64,000 bases of DNA from NCBI GenBank assembly GCA_016866475.1, contig VGMF01000003.1:97157-161156 (forward strand), in the 5' to 3' direction. Below the pieces are notes generated by a model. It saw only the letters and a list, made by a program, of their open reading frames with translations, was not told the origin of the DNA and made no database searches. Origin of the DNA: Chlamydiota bacterium. Its GTDB lineage: Bacteria > Chlamydiota > Chlamydiia > Chlamydiales > RGXB01. Positions 33,004-41,475 of the stretch are shown here, one piece after another. Each line of letters begins with the position of its first letter. The first letter of the stretch is position 1. The position numbers and the translations under genes were made by a program.

Positions 33004-35334
33004 CTAAAGAATTTCTTCCAAAAGCTTTTCTAAGATCTCTTTTGAAACTCGCGACTCCTCAATCATCTGACTAGCAAGCTCGACTTTCCCCTTCTTGATA
33101 GATTCCATATGCTCTTCAATGGTATTGAGTACAATATAACGTCTTGCCAAAAGCGGCTTTTGACGGCCCACTCGATGGGCGCGATCGATCGCCTGGATTT
33201 CTGCCTGAGGATTCCACCACGGTTCAAAAAGCATCACAGTGTCGGCCTCGACAAGATTTAAACCAACGCCCCCTGCCTTCAATGTCATTAAAAAGACAGT
33301 TCCCCCCTCATGATTTTTAAAGTCTTGGACAATTTTATCCCGGTTGCGCGTTTTGCCATCCAAAAAGTAAACAGAAATTCCAAGCTCTTTCAGCTCCTTA
33401 TCAAGGATTTCCAAAAGGGAGGAAAAATGGGAGAAAAAAAGGACTTTTTGCCCCCCGCCAACATGCTCGATCAAATCCTCCAAGACCCGATCAAACTTTG
33501 CAGAGGGGAGATCTAAATCAACGAGTTTAGGGCTTAAGACATGCTGTCTCAGTTTTGTCATTATGGAAAAAACGTGCCCTTCATTTTCTTTAAGTTTTGC
33601 AATAGATTCCGATCGAAGGGTATCGTAAGACACTTTTTGATCCTCGTACAAATCGATATAAATGATCTGCTCCATTTTTTCAGGCATCTCTTGAACAACC
33701 TCTTTTTTCAGACGTCGTAAAATAAACGGGCGCGTCAGAGTTTTAATTCGATCCGGATCTTGCGTATCCATTTCGGCCTCGAGCTCTGGTAATAGAATTG
33801 AAAATAGATTGACCAGATCACACACATGGTTTTCAATCGGAGTACCTGAAAGTCCCAACTTAAACTTAGCATCTATTTTGCCGACAGCCTCAAACCCTTT
33901 CGTCTTTTTGTTTCGGAGTACTTGCGCCTCATCAAGAACCAAAAGCTCAAACGGTATTTCTTTGATGCTTTCTATGGAATTACGAAGCATTTGATAGGAG
34001 ATAAGCGTCACCCCCGGTTCAATGCTCCCCCCTTTCCTGTCATAAATATGCACCTTCAAGGAGGGATAGAATTTTGTAATTTCGTGCTTCCACTGCGAAA
34101 GAAGAGTGAGAGGTGTAACGATCAAAGCCTTTTTATCGTTTAGAATACCCCCCATAAAAGCAATCGTTTGTACCGTTTTCCCAAGTCCCATCTCATCGGC
34201 CAAAAGCGCTGCAAACCGATTGTTATAGTGAAAATAAAGCCAGTCAAATCCCTCTTTTTGAAAAGGAAATAACTCCCCTTTGAAATCCTTTGTTATGCTC
34301 ATAGAGCTAAACGGGATCAACCCCTCTATCCCCTCTTGATCTAAACGATAGAGGAGTTGCGGAGCATAAAACCGTTGGTAAACAAGAGTCTCTTTTTCAA
34401 TTTTATGGGGAATTTTTTGATACTTTTCTAAAACTTTGGCATCTAAAAAGAGGGATGCCTCCCCTTTTTTGAGGAGGATCTTCCCTTTTTGGTGTGCATC
34501 CAACGCATCTTTGAGGCTAAAATTTCCCTGGTTAGTCCTAAATCCGGCATCCACGGTAAAAGATTTTTCCCCTATCGTTCTCTTTTCCTGATAATCATAA
34601 AAAAATAAAATCGGTTCATTATTTGGCCCGACAATTTTGTAACCCAAACCATTCAGGAGGCTAAGGGCATCTTTAACCTCGTGGGTGGGGCAATAATGAC
34701 TGGAGGAACCGATCGGTTTGTACGCATATCCGGCATCCATTAGGTCTTGATAAAACCTTTTTTTCCCCTCTTCAGTAGAGTTTTCGACACTAGGATTGAT
34801 GAATGCCCCCGTTTCATCTATAAGCCGGAGCGTGTAAACAGCGTCCTTGTCCTCGGGCATGAAACAGGACTCCACTACCTTTGTAATCTCCAAAACCCTG
34901 GGGCCCCACTCGGGTGGATCTATCAAAAACGAATCGGTAAACTCTTTGAGCTCTACCGGCTTCAGCTCTACAATAGAGTTGAAAAAGCGCTCCATTTTCG
35001 GAAATCCTCCGTCAAATTTGCGGACGATCCCCTCGTAGACAAAAACATCGAGCGCATCCATTAGAATCAACGGGCAGACATGGAACGGGATTTTATGATT
35101 TTTATAGAAAAAAAAGGGGTGCACCTGAAGCCCGTGTAGCTCAATCAGGACTTGGAAAGTGACGAAAGGGTCATAAAGAAGCTTTTTTCCCGATAGGCTT
35201 AGCTCCCCTTTTGAGGTCAGGGCCCGCAAAGTCTCTTCCCCCTTTTTCCCCTCTACCTGGAGCGTTTTATCCCCCTCTTTAATGGCAAAGGCGATCTTTT
35301 TCGGATCATTTCCCCGAAGAAGGGTATATTTCAT
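33004..35334 (-). CDS. SNF2-family helicase/translocase (no SWIM domain)
   Basis: A 776-residue Swi2/Snf2 ATPase. The N-terminal 350 residues are unassigned and poorly conserved. The ATPase core begins around residue 360 with ADEMGLGKTVQTIAF (Walker A) near 380, LLVLDEAQVLRN (DEAQ box), KLGLSGTPIENH and the helicase C-terminal lobe VFLMTLKAGGVGLNLVEAD and QAIDRAHRVGRQ. Such enzymes move along double-stranded DNA to displace proteins; in chlamydiae the substrate (RNA polymerase, nucleoid protein) is unknown. Its ATG overlaps the trhO stop codon by 4 nt, giving a two-gene operon. Confidence 0.9.
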   Translation of the reverse strand: MKYTLLRGNDPKKIAFAIKEGDKTLQVEGKKGEETLRALTSKGELSLSGKKLLYDPFVTFQVLIELHGLQVHPFFFYKNHKIPFHVCPLILMDALDVFVYEGIVRKFDGGFPKMERFFNSIVELKPVELKEFTDSFLIDPPEWGPRVLEITKVVESCFMPEDKDAVYTLRLIDETGAFINPSVENSTEEGKKRFYQDLMDAGYAYKPIGSSSHYCPTHEVKDALSLLNGLGYKIVGPNNEPILFFYDYQEKRTIGEKSFTVDAGFRTNQGNFSLKDALDAHQKGKILLKKGEASLFLDAKVLEKYQKIPHKIEKETLVYQRFYAPQLLYRLDQEGIEGLIPFSSMSITKDFKGELFPFQKEGFDWLYFHYNNRFAALLADEMGLGKTVQTIAFMGGILNDKKALIVTPLTLLSQWKHEITKFYPSLKVHIYDRKGGSIEPGVTLISYQMLRNSIESIKEIPFELLVLDEAQVLRNKKTKGFEAVGKIDAKFKLGLSGTPIENHVCDLVNLFSILLPELEAEMDTQDPDRIKTLTRPFILRRLKKEVVQEMPEKMEQIIYIDLYEDQKVSYDTLRSESIAKLKENEGHVFSIMTKLRQHVLSPKLVDLDLPSAKFDRVLEDLIEHVGGGQKVLFFSHFSSLLEILDKELKELGISVYFLDGKTRNRDKIVQDFKNHEGGTVFLMTLKAGGVGLNLVEADTVMLFEPWWNPQAEIQAIDRAHRVGRQKPLLARRYIVLNTIEEHMESIKKGKVELASQMIEESRVSKEILEKLLEEIL

Positions 35335-36302
35335 GCTTCCACAGGCTCTTTTTGAGATAATTGCTTTTTTTCTTCATGGGAAAGTTTCCTGAAAGGGGTG
35401 GTAACGGTACTAACGGAAAAAGGTCTGACACGACCTGTTTCAAGACAGCCCTCGCAGCAGCACCCTTTTCTTTGTTCTATACATTCGGGGCATGATAAAA
35501 TTAAAGCATTGCAATCCATGTTTGCGCAATTGTAATACTGATCTACCTGGACGCTACAAAACTGACAAACTGAAATAGGGGTAGCTACGTCTTTACTGAT
35601 GGGGACTACCATCCTGTCATCAAAAACAAATAATTTACCCTTCCAACCTTTATTGCCATTTTCAAGACCATAACGGATGATGCCGCCCTTTAACTGGTAC
35701 ACCTTTTTAAAACCCATTTTTAACATCAACGATGAGTAGAGCTCGCATCGGATTCCACCGGTGCAATACATCATTACTTTGGTGTTCTCGGTGTCATATT
35801 TTTCCTTGAGCTTCTGAGCATACTCGGGAAACTCTCGGAACGTATTTAGTTCGGGAAGAAGTGCCCCCTCAAAATGGCCCACTTTCCACTCATAATCGTT
35901 TCTTGTATCGATGATGAGAGTACTATCGTCTTTTTCCCTACACATATTTTCCCACTCTGCCGGCTCCAGATGAACCCCCTTAATGGAGGCATCGACCTCT
36001 TTATCCATAGCCACGAGCTGCTTGCGGTACTTGACGATCAACTTCGCAAAAGGGTGAGAGAAATGGTCATGGATCTTAATGTCTGCTTTGGGAAAAATTT
36101 GCAGCACACGGGAAGAATAGGTTTCCAAATTTTTTTTTGGCACCGAGCATTGGGCGTTGATCCCCTCCTCGGAGACATAGATACGTCCTTTGCCCTCAAG
36201 CTCTTCAAGAAAACTTTTGTGTTCCTTAATAAACTTTTGAGGTTCATCGACTTTGGTAAACGCATAGTAGGCAAGTACTTTGATTGTGTCGGGCCCGTGC
36301 AT
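35331..36302 (-). CDS. trhO: tRNA uridine(34) hydroxylase, rhodanese family
   Basis: A 323-residue TrhO (UPF0176) protein, oxygen-dependent 5-hydroxylation of U34 in tRNA. The N-terminal domain (VLAYYAFTKVDEPQKF) is followed by a rhodanese domain with active-site Cys in MYCTGGIRCE near residue 181. A C-terminal Cys-rich part (CQFCSVQVDQYYNC, CPEC, GCCCEGC) looks metal-binding. The ATG at 36302 has AAGGA upstream, better than the longer frame from 36338. The 3' end overlaps the SNF2 gene start. Confidence 0.9.
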   Translation of the reverse strand: MHGPDTIKVLAYYAFTKVDEPQKFIKEHKSFLEELEGKGRIYVSEEGINAQCSVPKKNLETYSSRVLQIFPKADIKIHDHFSHPFAKLIVKYRKQLVAMDKEVDASIKGVHLEPAEWENMCREKDDSTLIIDTRNDYEWKVGHFEGALLPELNTFREFPEYAQKLKEKYDTENTKVMMYCTGGIRCELYSSLMLKMGFKKVYQLKGGIIRYGLENGNKGWKGKLFVFDDRMVVPISKDVATPISVCQFCSVQVDQYYNCANMDCNALILSCPECIEQRKGCCCEGCLETGRVRPFSVSTVTTPFRKLSHEEKKQLSQKEPVEA

Positions 36303-36352
36303 AAAAAAAATCCTTAAAATCGACAATGAATGTACCACATCTTGATTTTTAC

Positions 36353-36381
36353 TTGTTTAAAAACTTGGTAATCCGTAATAT
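36353..36381 (+). promoter_or_regulatory. Promoter of rpsD-nfo
   Basis: TTGTTT (36353-36358) and TAATAT (36376-36381) are spaced exactly 17 nt, about 35 nt before the rpsD start, in the divergent gap between trhO and rpsD. Confidence 0.65.
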
Positions 36382-36415
36382 TGGAGCTTCGATACGTCAG
36401 ACAGTTAGGAGAACT

Positions 36416-37033
36416 ATGGCTCGTTATCGCGGCCCAAAAAATCGAATTGCTCGCAAGTTCGGCGCAAACATCTTCGGAAGACGCAAAAATCCACTCGCAA
36501 CAAAGAGCAACCCACCCGGTATGCATGGCGCGAAAAGAAAGAAACGTTCCGACTTCGGCAATCAGTTACATGAAAAACAGAAGCTTGCAAGCTTCTACGG
36601 CGTTGTCCCTTTGAGAACTTTAAGCCGCTACTACAAAGAAGCTCTTAGAAAAGAGGGAAACACCTCGGATCTCTTCATTCAACAGCTCGAGTCCCGTTTG
36701 GACGTTGTAGTCTACAGAATGAAATTTGCACCTACAATTTTCTCAAGCCAACAACTTGTGTCCCATGGACATGTGTTGGTAAACGGAAGAAAGGTCAATA
36801 TCCGTTCTTATCAAGTAAAACCTAATGACGTGGTAACTCTTAAAGAAAAGACTTTAGAGTTGTCTGTTATTAAAGATTCCTTGGCAAGCAACAGAGAACT
36901 ACCGGCATACGTCAGCTTCGACCCTGCTACAAACAAAGGTTCTATCTTGATTCTCCCTTCCTTGGATCAGGTAAGCTTCCCACTTCATATCAACGTACCT
37001 GTTGTTTGTGAGTACTTAGCTTACACATCTTAA
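36416..37033 (+). CDS. rpsD: 30S ribosomal protein S4
   Basis: A 205-residue primary 16S-binding protein. The start MARYRGPKNRIARKFG is canonical and has AGGAG upstream; the extra 30 codons of the longer frame cover the promoter. The S4 RNA-binding domain reads QLESRLDVVVYRM and VLVNGRKVNIRSYQVKPND. The nfo gene follows after 3 nt, a pairing that I remember from Chlamydia. Confidence 0.97.
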   Translation: MARYRGPKNRIARKFGANIFGRRKNPLATKSNPPGMHGAKRKKRSDFGNQLHEKQKLASFYGVVPLRTLSRYYKEALRKEGNTSDLFIQQLESRLDVVVYRMKFAPTIFSSQQLVSHGHVLVNGRKVNIRSYQVKPNDVVTLKEKTLELSVIKDSLASNRELPAYVSFDPATNKGSILILPSLDQVSFPLHINVPVVCEYLAYTS

Positions 37034-37036
37034 AGG

Positions 37037-37909
37037 ATGAAAGGGCAAGATCTCGGGCCGCTGGTAGGCTGCCACAACTCCGCCTCAGGCGGAGTCCACA
37101 ATGCTCTCTTAGAGGCCAAAAGTTTAAATGCTACGGCCTCTCAATTATTTACTAGCAATCAAAAGCAATGGCGCGGCAAAAAAATCTCCGACGAAGAGGT
37201 TGAAAAATGGGACCTGGCTAAAGCTGCATCAGACGTGAAGGTCGTGATCAGCCACGACGGCTACCTGATCAATTTGGGTTCGCACGACAAAGAACTTCTA
37301 GTAAAAAGTAGAGTTGCTTTCATAGAAGAAATTGAACGCTGCCTTGCTTTGGATCTAGACTTCCTCAATTTTCATCCGGGGACAGCAACGGATAAAAATC
37401 CTGAGAGGTGCCTCGATACTATTATCGAATCTTTACTCTCGTTTGCCCCCCTGTTCGAAAAAAAACGCAAACTCAAACTTGTACTGGAAGCAACGGCCGG
37501 ACAGGGAAACACAGTTGGCCATACTTTCGAGCATATCGCGTATATCATAGAAAGTTGCCATCGTAAAATCCCGCTTGGAGTCTGCATAGACACCTGCCAT
37601 ATTTTTGCAGCAGGCTATGATATCCGGACATCTGCTGCGTGGGACAAAACACTGAAAGAGTTTGACAAAGTCGTAGGACTCAAGCATCTTGATTGCATGC
37701 ATCTCAACGACTCTTTAAAAGGGTTGGGTTCACGCGTAGACAGGCATAGCTGCCTGGGTTTTGGGGAAATCGGGATTGAAGCTTTTAAGTTTGTGATGCA
37801 GGATAAGAGGCTGAAACATCTCCCCAAATGTCTTGAGACCCCACAAAAAGAGGCCCGCTGGGAAGACGAGATACAAATGCTGAAAGATTTTTACTACGAA
37901 AAACACTAA
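37037..37909 (+). CDS. nfo: Endonuclease IV (AP endonuclease)
   Basis: A 290-residue zinc TIM-barrel enzyme that cuts 5' of abasic sites in base-excision repair. Typical segments are LVGCHNSASGGVHNAL near residues 8-23, LNFHPGTATD, LEATAGQGNTVG, CIDTCHIFAAGYDI, CMHLNDSLKGLGSRVDRH and LETPQKEARWEDEI, which carry the His/Glu/Asp zinc ligands. The start is 3 nt after rpsD, with AAAGG close to the ATG. Confidence 0.96.
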   Translation: MKGQDLGPLVGCHNSASGGVHNALLEAKSLNATASQLFTSNQKQWRGKKISDEEVEKWDLAKAASDVKVVISHDGYLINLGSHDKELLVKSRVAFIEEIERCLALDLDFLNFHPGTATDKNPERCLDTIIESLLSFAPLFEKKRKLKLVLEATAGQGNTVGHTFEHIAYIIESCHRKIPLGVCIDTCHIFAAGYDIRTSAAWDKTLKEFDKVVGLKHLDCMHLNDSLKGLGSRVDRHSCLGFGEIGIEAFKFVMQDKRLKHLPKCLETPQKEARWEDEIQMLKDFYYEKH

Positions 37910-37925
37910 ATCATTAGGATATTCC

Positions 37926-39260
37926 ATGATGGTTGATACCAAGCTAAAGCGGACAAAAATAGTTGATATTGACGCAAGCCTGATCGGCAGACACCTTTTC
38001 CTCCAAGGGTGGATCCGCACATCCCGCTCACAAAAAGGGGTCGTATTTATTGAACTGAATGACGGCTCGACCATAAAAAATATCCAGTTGTTATCCAATC
38101 AAGAAAAGACCTTGCTCACCGGAACATCGATCGCTGTGACCGGAAAACTCGTAGCAAGCCCCTCCCCCAAACAGCCCTATGAGCTCCAAGTTGAGACTTT
38201 GGAAGTCATAGGCGAAGCCGATAGCACCTTTCCCCTACAAAAAAAAGGGCACACGCTTGATTTTTTACGCGAAATCGCCCATTTGCGTCCGAGGACCAAT
38301 ACATTTGGTGCCGTTGCAAGGGTGAGAAGCCGAATCGCATTTGCCGTGCATGAATTTTTTCAACAAAGAAAGTTTTTCTATGTGCAAACTCCTGTGATCA
38401 CCTCATCCGACTGCGAAGGGGCCGGGGAACTGTTTGAGCTTGTGACCGAGACCAAAAATTTTTTCGGGAAAAAAGCGTTTTTAACTTGCTCGGGGCAATT
38501 AAATGGCGAATGTTTTGCCACTGCTCTTGGGGAGATCTATACTTTCGGGCCTACATTTCGGGCAGAAAATTCCCACACGTCGCGCCACCTTGCAGAGTTT
38601 TGGATGATTGAACCTGAAATGGCCTTCTATGATCTCAAACAAAACATGGACCTAGCTGAAAGTTTTGTGAAACACCTTGTTAAAACAGCTCTAGATACGT
38701 GCCAAGAGGACTTGAGTTTTTTTGAGGAGCGTTATGAAAAGGGGCTAAAGCAACGCCTTGAGGTCGTTTTAAATCGCCCTTTTGAGCGTATTACCTATAC
38801 TGAAGCGATTGAACTGCTCCTTAAATCCAATATAGAGTTTCAATATCCGGTAAAGTGGGGGAACGATTTACAATCGGAGCACGAGCGCTATATCGCTGAA
38901 ACCGTTGTGGGAGGCCCCGTCATACTGTACAATTACCCAAAAACCTTAAAACCTTTCTACATGAAAGCGAATGAGGACGGTAAAACAGTAGCCTGTATGG
39001 ATGTCCTTGTCCCTAAAATTGGGGAAATTATCGGCGGCTCGCAGAGGGAAGATAGCTTGGATAAACTTGAAAAAGGGATCCTTTCGCATGGTCTCAATCC
39101 AAGTGATTACGACTGGTACCTAGATCTTCGCAGATACGGTTCCGTCCCCCATTCGGGATTTGGTTTAGGCTTTGAACGTGCTGTCCAATTTATCACCGGT
39201 ATCGAAAACATCCGTGATATTATTGCCTTCCCAAGAGCTGCCGGACTTTGCGAATTCTAA
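37926..39260 (+). CDS. asnS: Asparagine-tRNA ligase
   Basis: A 444-residue class IIb aminoacyl-tRNA synthetase. An N-terminal OB-fold (GRHLFLQGWIRTSRSQKG) is followed by the class II core with AsnRS-specific KAFLTCSGQLNGECFA, FGPTFRAENSHTSRHLAEFW (motif 2) and GFGLGFERAVQFITG (motif 3). The NSHTSRH loop with AEFWMIEPE distinguishes it from AspRS. Chlamydiaceae lack this enzyme and amidate misacylated tRNA instead, so its presence marks a different lineage. The start at the first ATG of a pair has AGGA upstream. Confidence 0.94.
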   Translation: MMVDTKLKRTKIVDIDASLIGRHLFLQGWIRTSRSQKGVVFIELNDGSTIKNIQLLSNQEKTLLTGTSIAVTGKLVASPSPKQPYELQVETLEVIGEADSTFPLQKKGHTLDFLREIAHLRPRTNTFGAVARVRSRIAFAVHEFFQQRKFFYVQTPVITSSDCEGAGELFELVTETKNFFGKKAFLTCSGQLNGECFATALGEIYTFGPTFRAENSHTSRHLAEFWMIEPEMAFYDLKQNMDLAESFVKHLVKTALDTCQEDLSFFEERYEKGLKQRLEVVLNRPFERITYTEAIELLLKSNIEFQYPVKWGNDLQSEHERYIAETVVGGPVILYNYPKTLKPFYMKANEDGKTVACMDVLVPKIGEIIGGSQREDSLDKLEKGILSHGLNPSDYDWYLDLRRYGSVPHSGFGLGFERAVQFITGIENIRDIIAFPRAAGLCEF

Positions 39261-39397
39261 AAATTCTTTATGAGCCTCCGCCAATTTTTTAGGGTGGGGG
39301 CCGAATTCTTTGACCTTAACCTATTTAATTAAATAGACTTATATACCGACCGAACTTTTTTCGACCTAAATTTACCTATTCTGCTACAATAAAGAGT

Positions 39398-39694
39398 ATG
39401 AAAGATAAAGTTTCTGGAGGCGACGGCAGCACAGTACACTCCTATGACAGGGGTGATACCGGATCGCACAATAAAAAATACCCTCATGACGATGCCAGCG
39501 GCTCTGCATCCGCGACGGAACAATCGGGTGGACATATCAATCGTTACCTTAAGAAAATGTTCCACGGAATCTCCGAGAAAGACGCCAAGAAATTTATGTC
39601 AAATCTCTATAATCAGTTGAACAACGAGATTAAAAGAGAAATCCAGAAGTCAAAAGAAAGACTCCAAAGGCTTAAAGAAGATGACAACGGATAA
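39398..39694 (+). CDS. Unknown 98-residue basic/helical protein
   Basis: A small protein I do not recognise. Residues 1-48 are Gly/Ser/Asp/His-rich and look disordered; residues 49-96 form a charged helix (NRYLKKMFHGISEKDAKKF, NNEIKREIQKSKERLQRLKE). The end overlaps rluD by 14 nt, supporting that it is expressed with it. A TACAAT hexamer ends only 7 nt before the ATG, so the message may be almost leaderless. An antisense frame (39565-39329) competes but has no support. Confidence 0.55.
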   Translation: MKDKVSGGDGSTVHSYDRGDTGSHNKKYPHDDASGSASATEQSGGHINRYLKKMFHGISEKDAKKFMSNLYNQLNNEIKREIQKSKERLQRLKEDDNG

Positions 39695-40643
39695 AGAATC
39701 GCTTATCTACGAGGGAGAACAAGAGGTCCGCCTAGACCGCTTCCTTACAGATAGCTTCCCTTCTTTATCAAGAAATTATTTCGAAAAAGCGATTTCGACA
39801 GGGAGCGTACTCGTAAACGGGAAGCCTTCCAAAAAAAGTCTAAAGCTCCAACACCGCGACGCTGTTTTAGTCGAGTTTTTGCCCCTAGAGCCTCTGGATA
39901 TCTCACCTGTCCCGATGGACATTCCGGTCCTTTACGAAGACGAGGATTTAGCTCTTGTTTACAAGTCCCCCCAACTTGTTTGCCACCCCGGTGTGGGAAC
40001 CCTTGAACCCACACTGATCCATGGGTTGCTTCACAGGTTCCAGGATCTAAAAAGCGATGACCCTATCCGCCCCGGACTTGTCCATCGATTGGATAAAGAC
40101 ACCTCCGGGATCATGCTTATTGCGAAAAATATGCATACTCACGAGCTTCTTTCAAGCGCTTTCAAAAATCGTTTGGTAAAAAAAACCTATCTTGCCCTTG
40201 TCCATCGCAATTTATCGGCCACAACGGTTGATGCTCCGATCGGAAGGCACCCAACGGATCGAAAAAAAATGGGTATTGTTGAAACGGCAGGAAAAGACGC
40301 AACCACTGCATTTGTCCCCGTGGCATTTTCTAAAAACTGCTCCCTTGTCCTTGCCTCCCCCAAAACCGGAAGGACGCACCAGATTCGTGTCCATCTGCAG
40401 CATATCAACCATCCTATAGTGGGAGATCCCCTGTATGGTTTTTTTGGCTCCGATAAGCTCCTGAATCCACCCCGTATTTTACTCCACGCCCTTAGTTTGG
40501 AATTTATCCATCCCCACACTAAAAAGCTGATGCAATTTGAAGCGCACCTCCCCAAAGACTTTGAGGAGTTCCTTCTCAAAAGAGGTTTTGACCCAGATCA
40601 AATTGCTTCCTTAACTCAAAAACAGAACCTTGCAACAATTTAG
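39681..40643 (+). CDS. rluD: RluD-type 23S rRNA pseudouridine synthase
   Basis: A 320-residue RluA-family enzyme. The N-terminal S4 domain (VRLDRFLTDSFPSLSRNYF, TGSVLVNGKPSKKSLKLQ) precedes the catalytic domain with PGLVHRLDKDTSGIMLIAKN near residues 132-151, containing the catalytic Asp, and KTGRTHQIRVHLQHINHPIVG. S4 plus this core is the RluD/RluC architecture; RluD (U1911/1915/1917) is the more likely assignment. The start overlaps the upstream small gene. Confidence 0.92.
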   Translation: MTTDKESLIYEGEQEVRLDRFLTDSFPSLSRNYFEKAISTGSVLVNGKPSKKSLKLQHRDAVLVEFLPLEPLDISPVPMDIPVLYEDEDLALVYKSPQLVCHPGVGTLEPTLIHGLLHRFQDLKSDDPIRPGLVHRLDKDTSGIMLIAKNMHTHELLSSAFKNRLVKKTYLALVHRNLSATTVDAPIGRHPTDRKKMGIVETAGKDATTAFVPVAFSKNCSLVLASPKTGRTHQIRVHLQHINHPIVGDPLYGFFGSDKLLNPPRILLHALSLEFIHPHTKKLMQFEAHLPKDFEEFLLKRGFDPDQIASLTQKQNLATI

Positions 40644-40846
40644 ACGACGAAACTGTAATTCTAAATTTTTTTCGGGAGATTTAATCGCAACTCGTGTACT
40701 CTTAGACCAAAAGGCCTTTTTTTATAAATAGGTGTTTGTCTTTAATGGTGTCAGTTTTTATCACTAAGAGAAATTCTGAGGAAAAACTTTAAACCAAATA
40801 TTACCTTGAAAGGCCTAATGAATTGTCCCCCAATAGGAACTAGAAC

Positions 40847-41104
40847 ATGGAAGAATTCATCGGATATATCATCAAAAATCTTGTCACCAAACCAGAACAA
40901 GTCACTGTCAAGCGCACATCTAGTGAGAATACAGATGTGTATGAAGTACGTGTTGCACCTGAGGATATGGGTAAGCTTATCGGCAAACAAGGGCGCACCA
41001 TAAATTCCGTTCGCACTCTTGTCGCCGCCACAAGCGCTCGTCTGGATGCAAAAAAACGGACACTTGTCGAGGTCTACGACGAAGGAAAAGAGAGACAAGA
41101 GTAG
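40847..41104 (+). CDS. khpA: KH-domain RNA-binding protein (KhpA/YlqC family), copy 1
   Basis: An 85-residue single-KH protein. The RNA-gripping loop is MGKLIGKQGRTINSVR (GxxG = GKQG) near residues 45-60. KhpA pairs with KhpB in firmicutes as a global RNA chaperone. GGA lies 9 nt before the ATG. It is followed 62 nt later by a second gene of the same family, evidently a tandem duplication. Confidence 0.88.
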   Translation: MEEFIGYIIKNLVTKPEQVTVKRTSSENTDVYEVRVAPEDMGKLIGKQGRTINSVRTLVAATSARLDAKKRTLVEVYDEGKERQE

Positions 41105-41166
41105 CTAAATAATTTCCTTTCTAGTAAGTTTGGTTTTTAACGAAAACTTCGAGAGGAATACCTGCT

Positions 41167-41430
41167 ATGAAAGAGTTCATCACTTATATCGTGAAGAACA
41201 TCGTTGATCAGCCCGATCAGGTGAAAGTGGAAGCGATTCAAGGACATAATACAATGATCATTGAGGTTAAAGTCGCTAAAACTGACACCGGAAAGGTTAT
41301 AGGTCGACAAGGAAAAACGATCCAAGCCATCCGCGCTCTGGTGGTTGCTGTAGCAAGCAGAGCCGGAGTTCGAGTGACCCTCGAGTTATTGGAAGCAGAT
41401 GCACCGTCACCTGTGCATACAACAGTTTAA
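41167..41430 (+). CDS. KH-domain RNA-binding protein (KhpA/YlqC family), copy 2
   Basis: An 87-residue paralogue of the preceding protein (both start M-x-EFI-x-YI-x-KN). The KH loop is TGKVIGRQGKTIQAIR with GRQG as the GxxG. The C-terminus is longer and ends in a Pro/Thr tail. AGAGGA upstream gives a good ribosome-binding site, and a strong terminator follows. Divergence between the copies is substantial, so the duplication is old. Confidence 0.88.
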   Translation: MKEFITYIVKNIVDQPDQVKVEAIQGHNTMIIEVKVAKTDTGKVIGRQGKTIQAIRALVVAVASRAGVRVTLELLEADAPSPVHTTV

Positions 41431-41439
41431 AAACTAGAG

Positions 41440-41464
41440 CCCCGGTAACCCGGGGTTTTTTTTA
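41440..41464 (+). terminator. Terminator of the KH gene pair
   Basis: CCCCGG and CCGGGG form a 6-bp GC stem with loop TAAC, followed by nine T residues. It sits 10 nt after the second KH gene. Confidence 0.92.
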
Positions 41465-41475
41465 TTGAAGTACCC

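Noticed and set aside
39329..39565. 78-codon antisense frame opposite the 98-residue gene
   Set aside because: It lacks a ribosome-binding site and recognisable composition; the plus-strand frame overlaps rluD as expected for a real gene.
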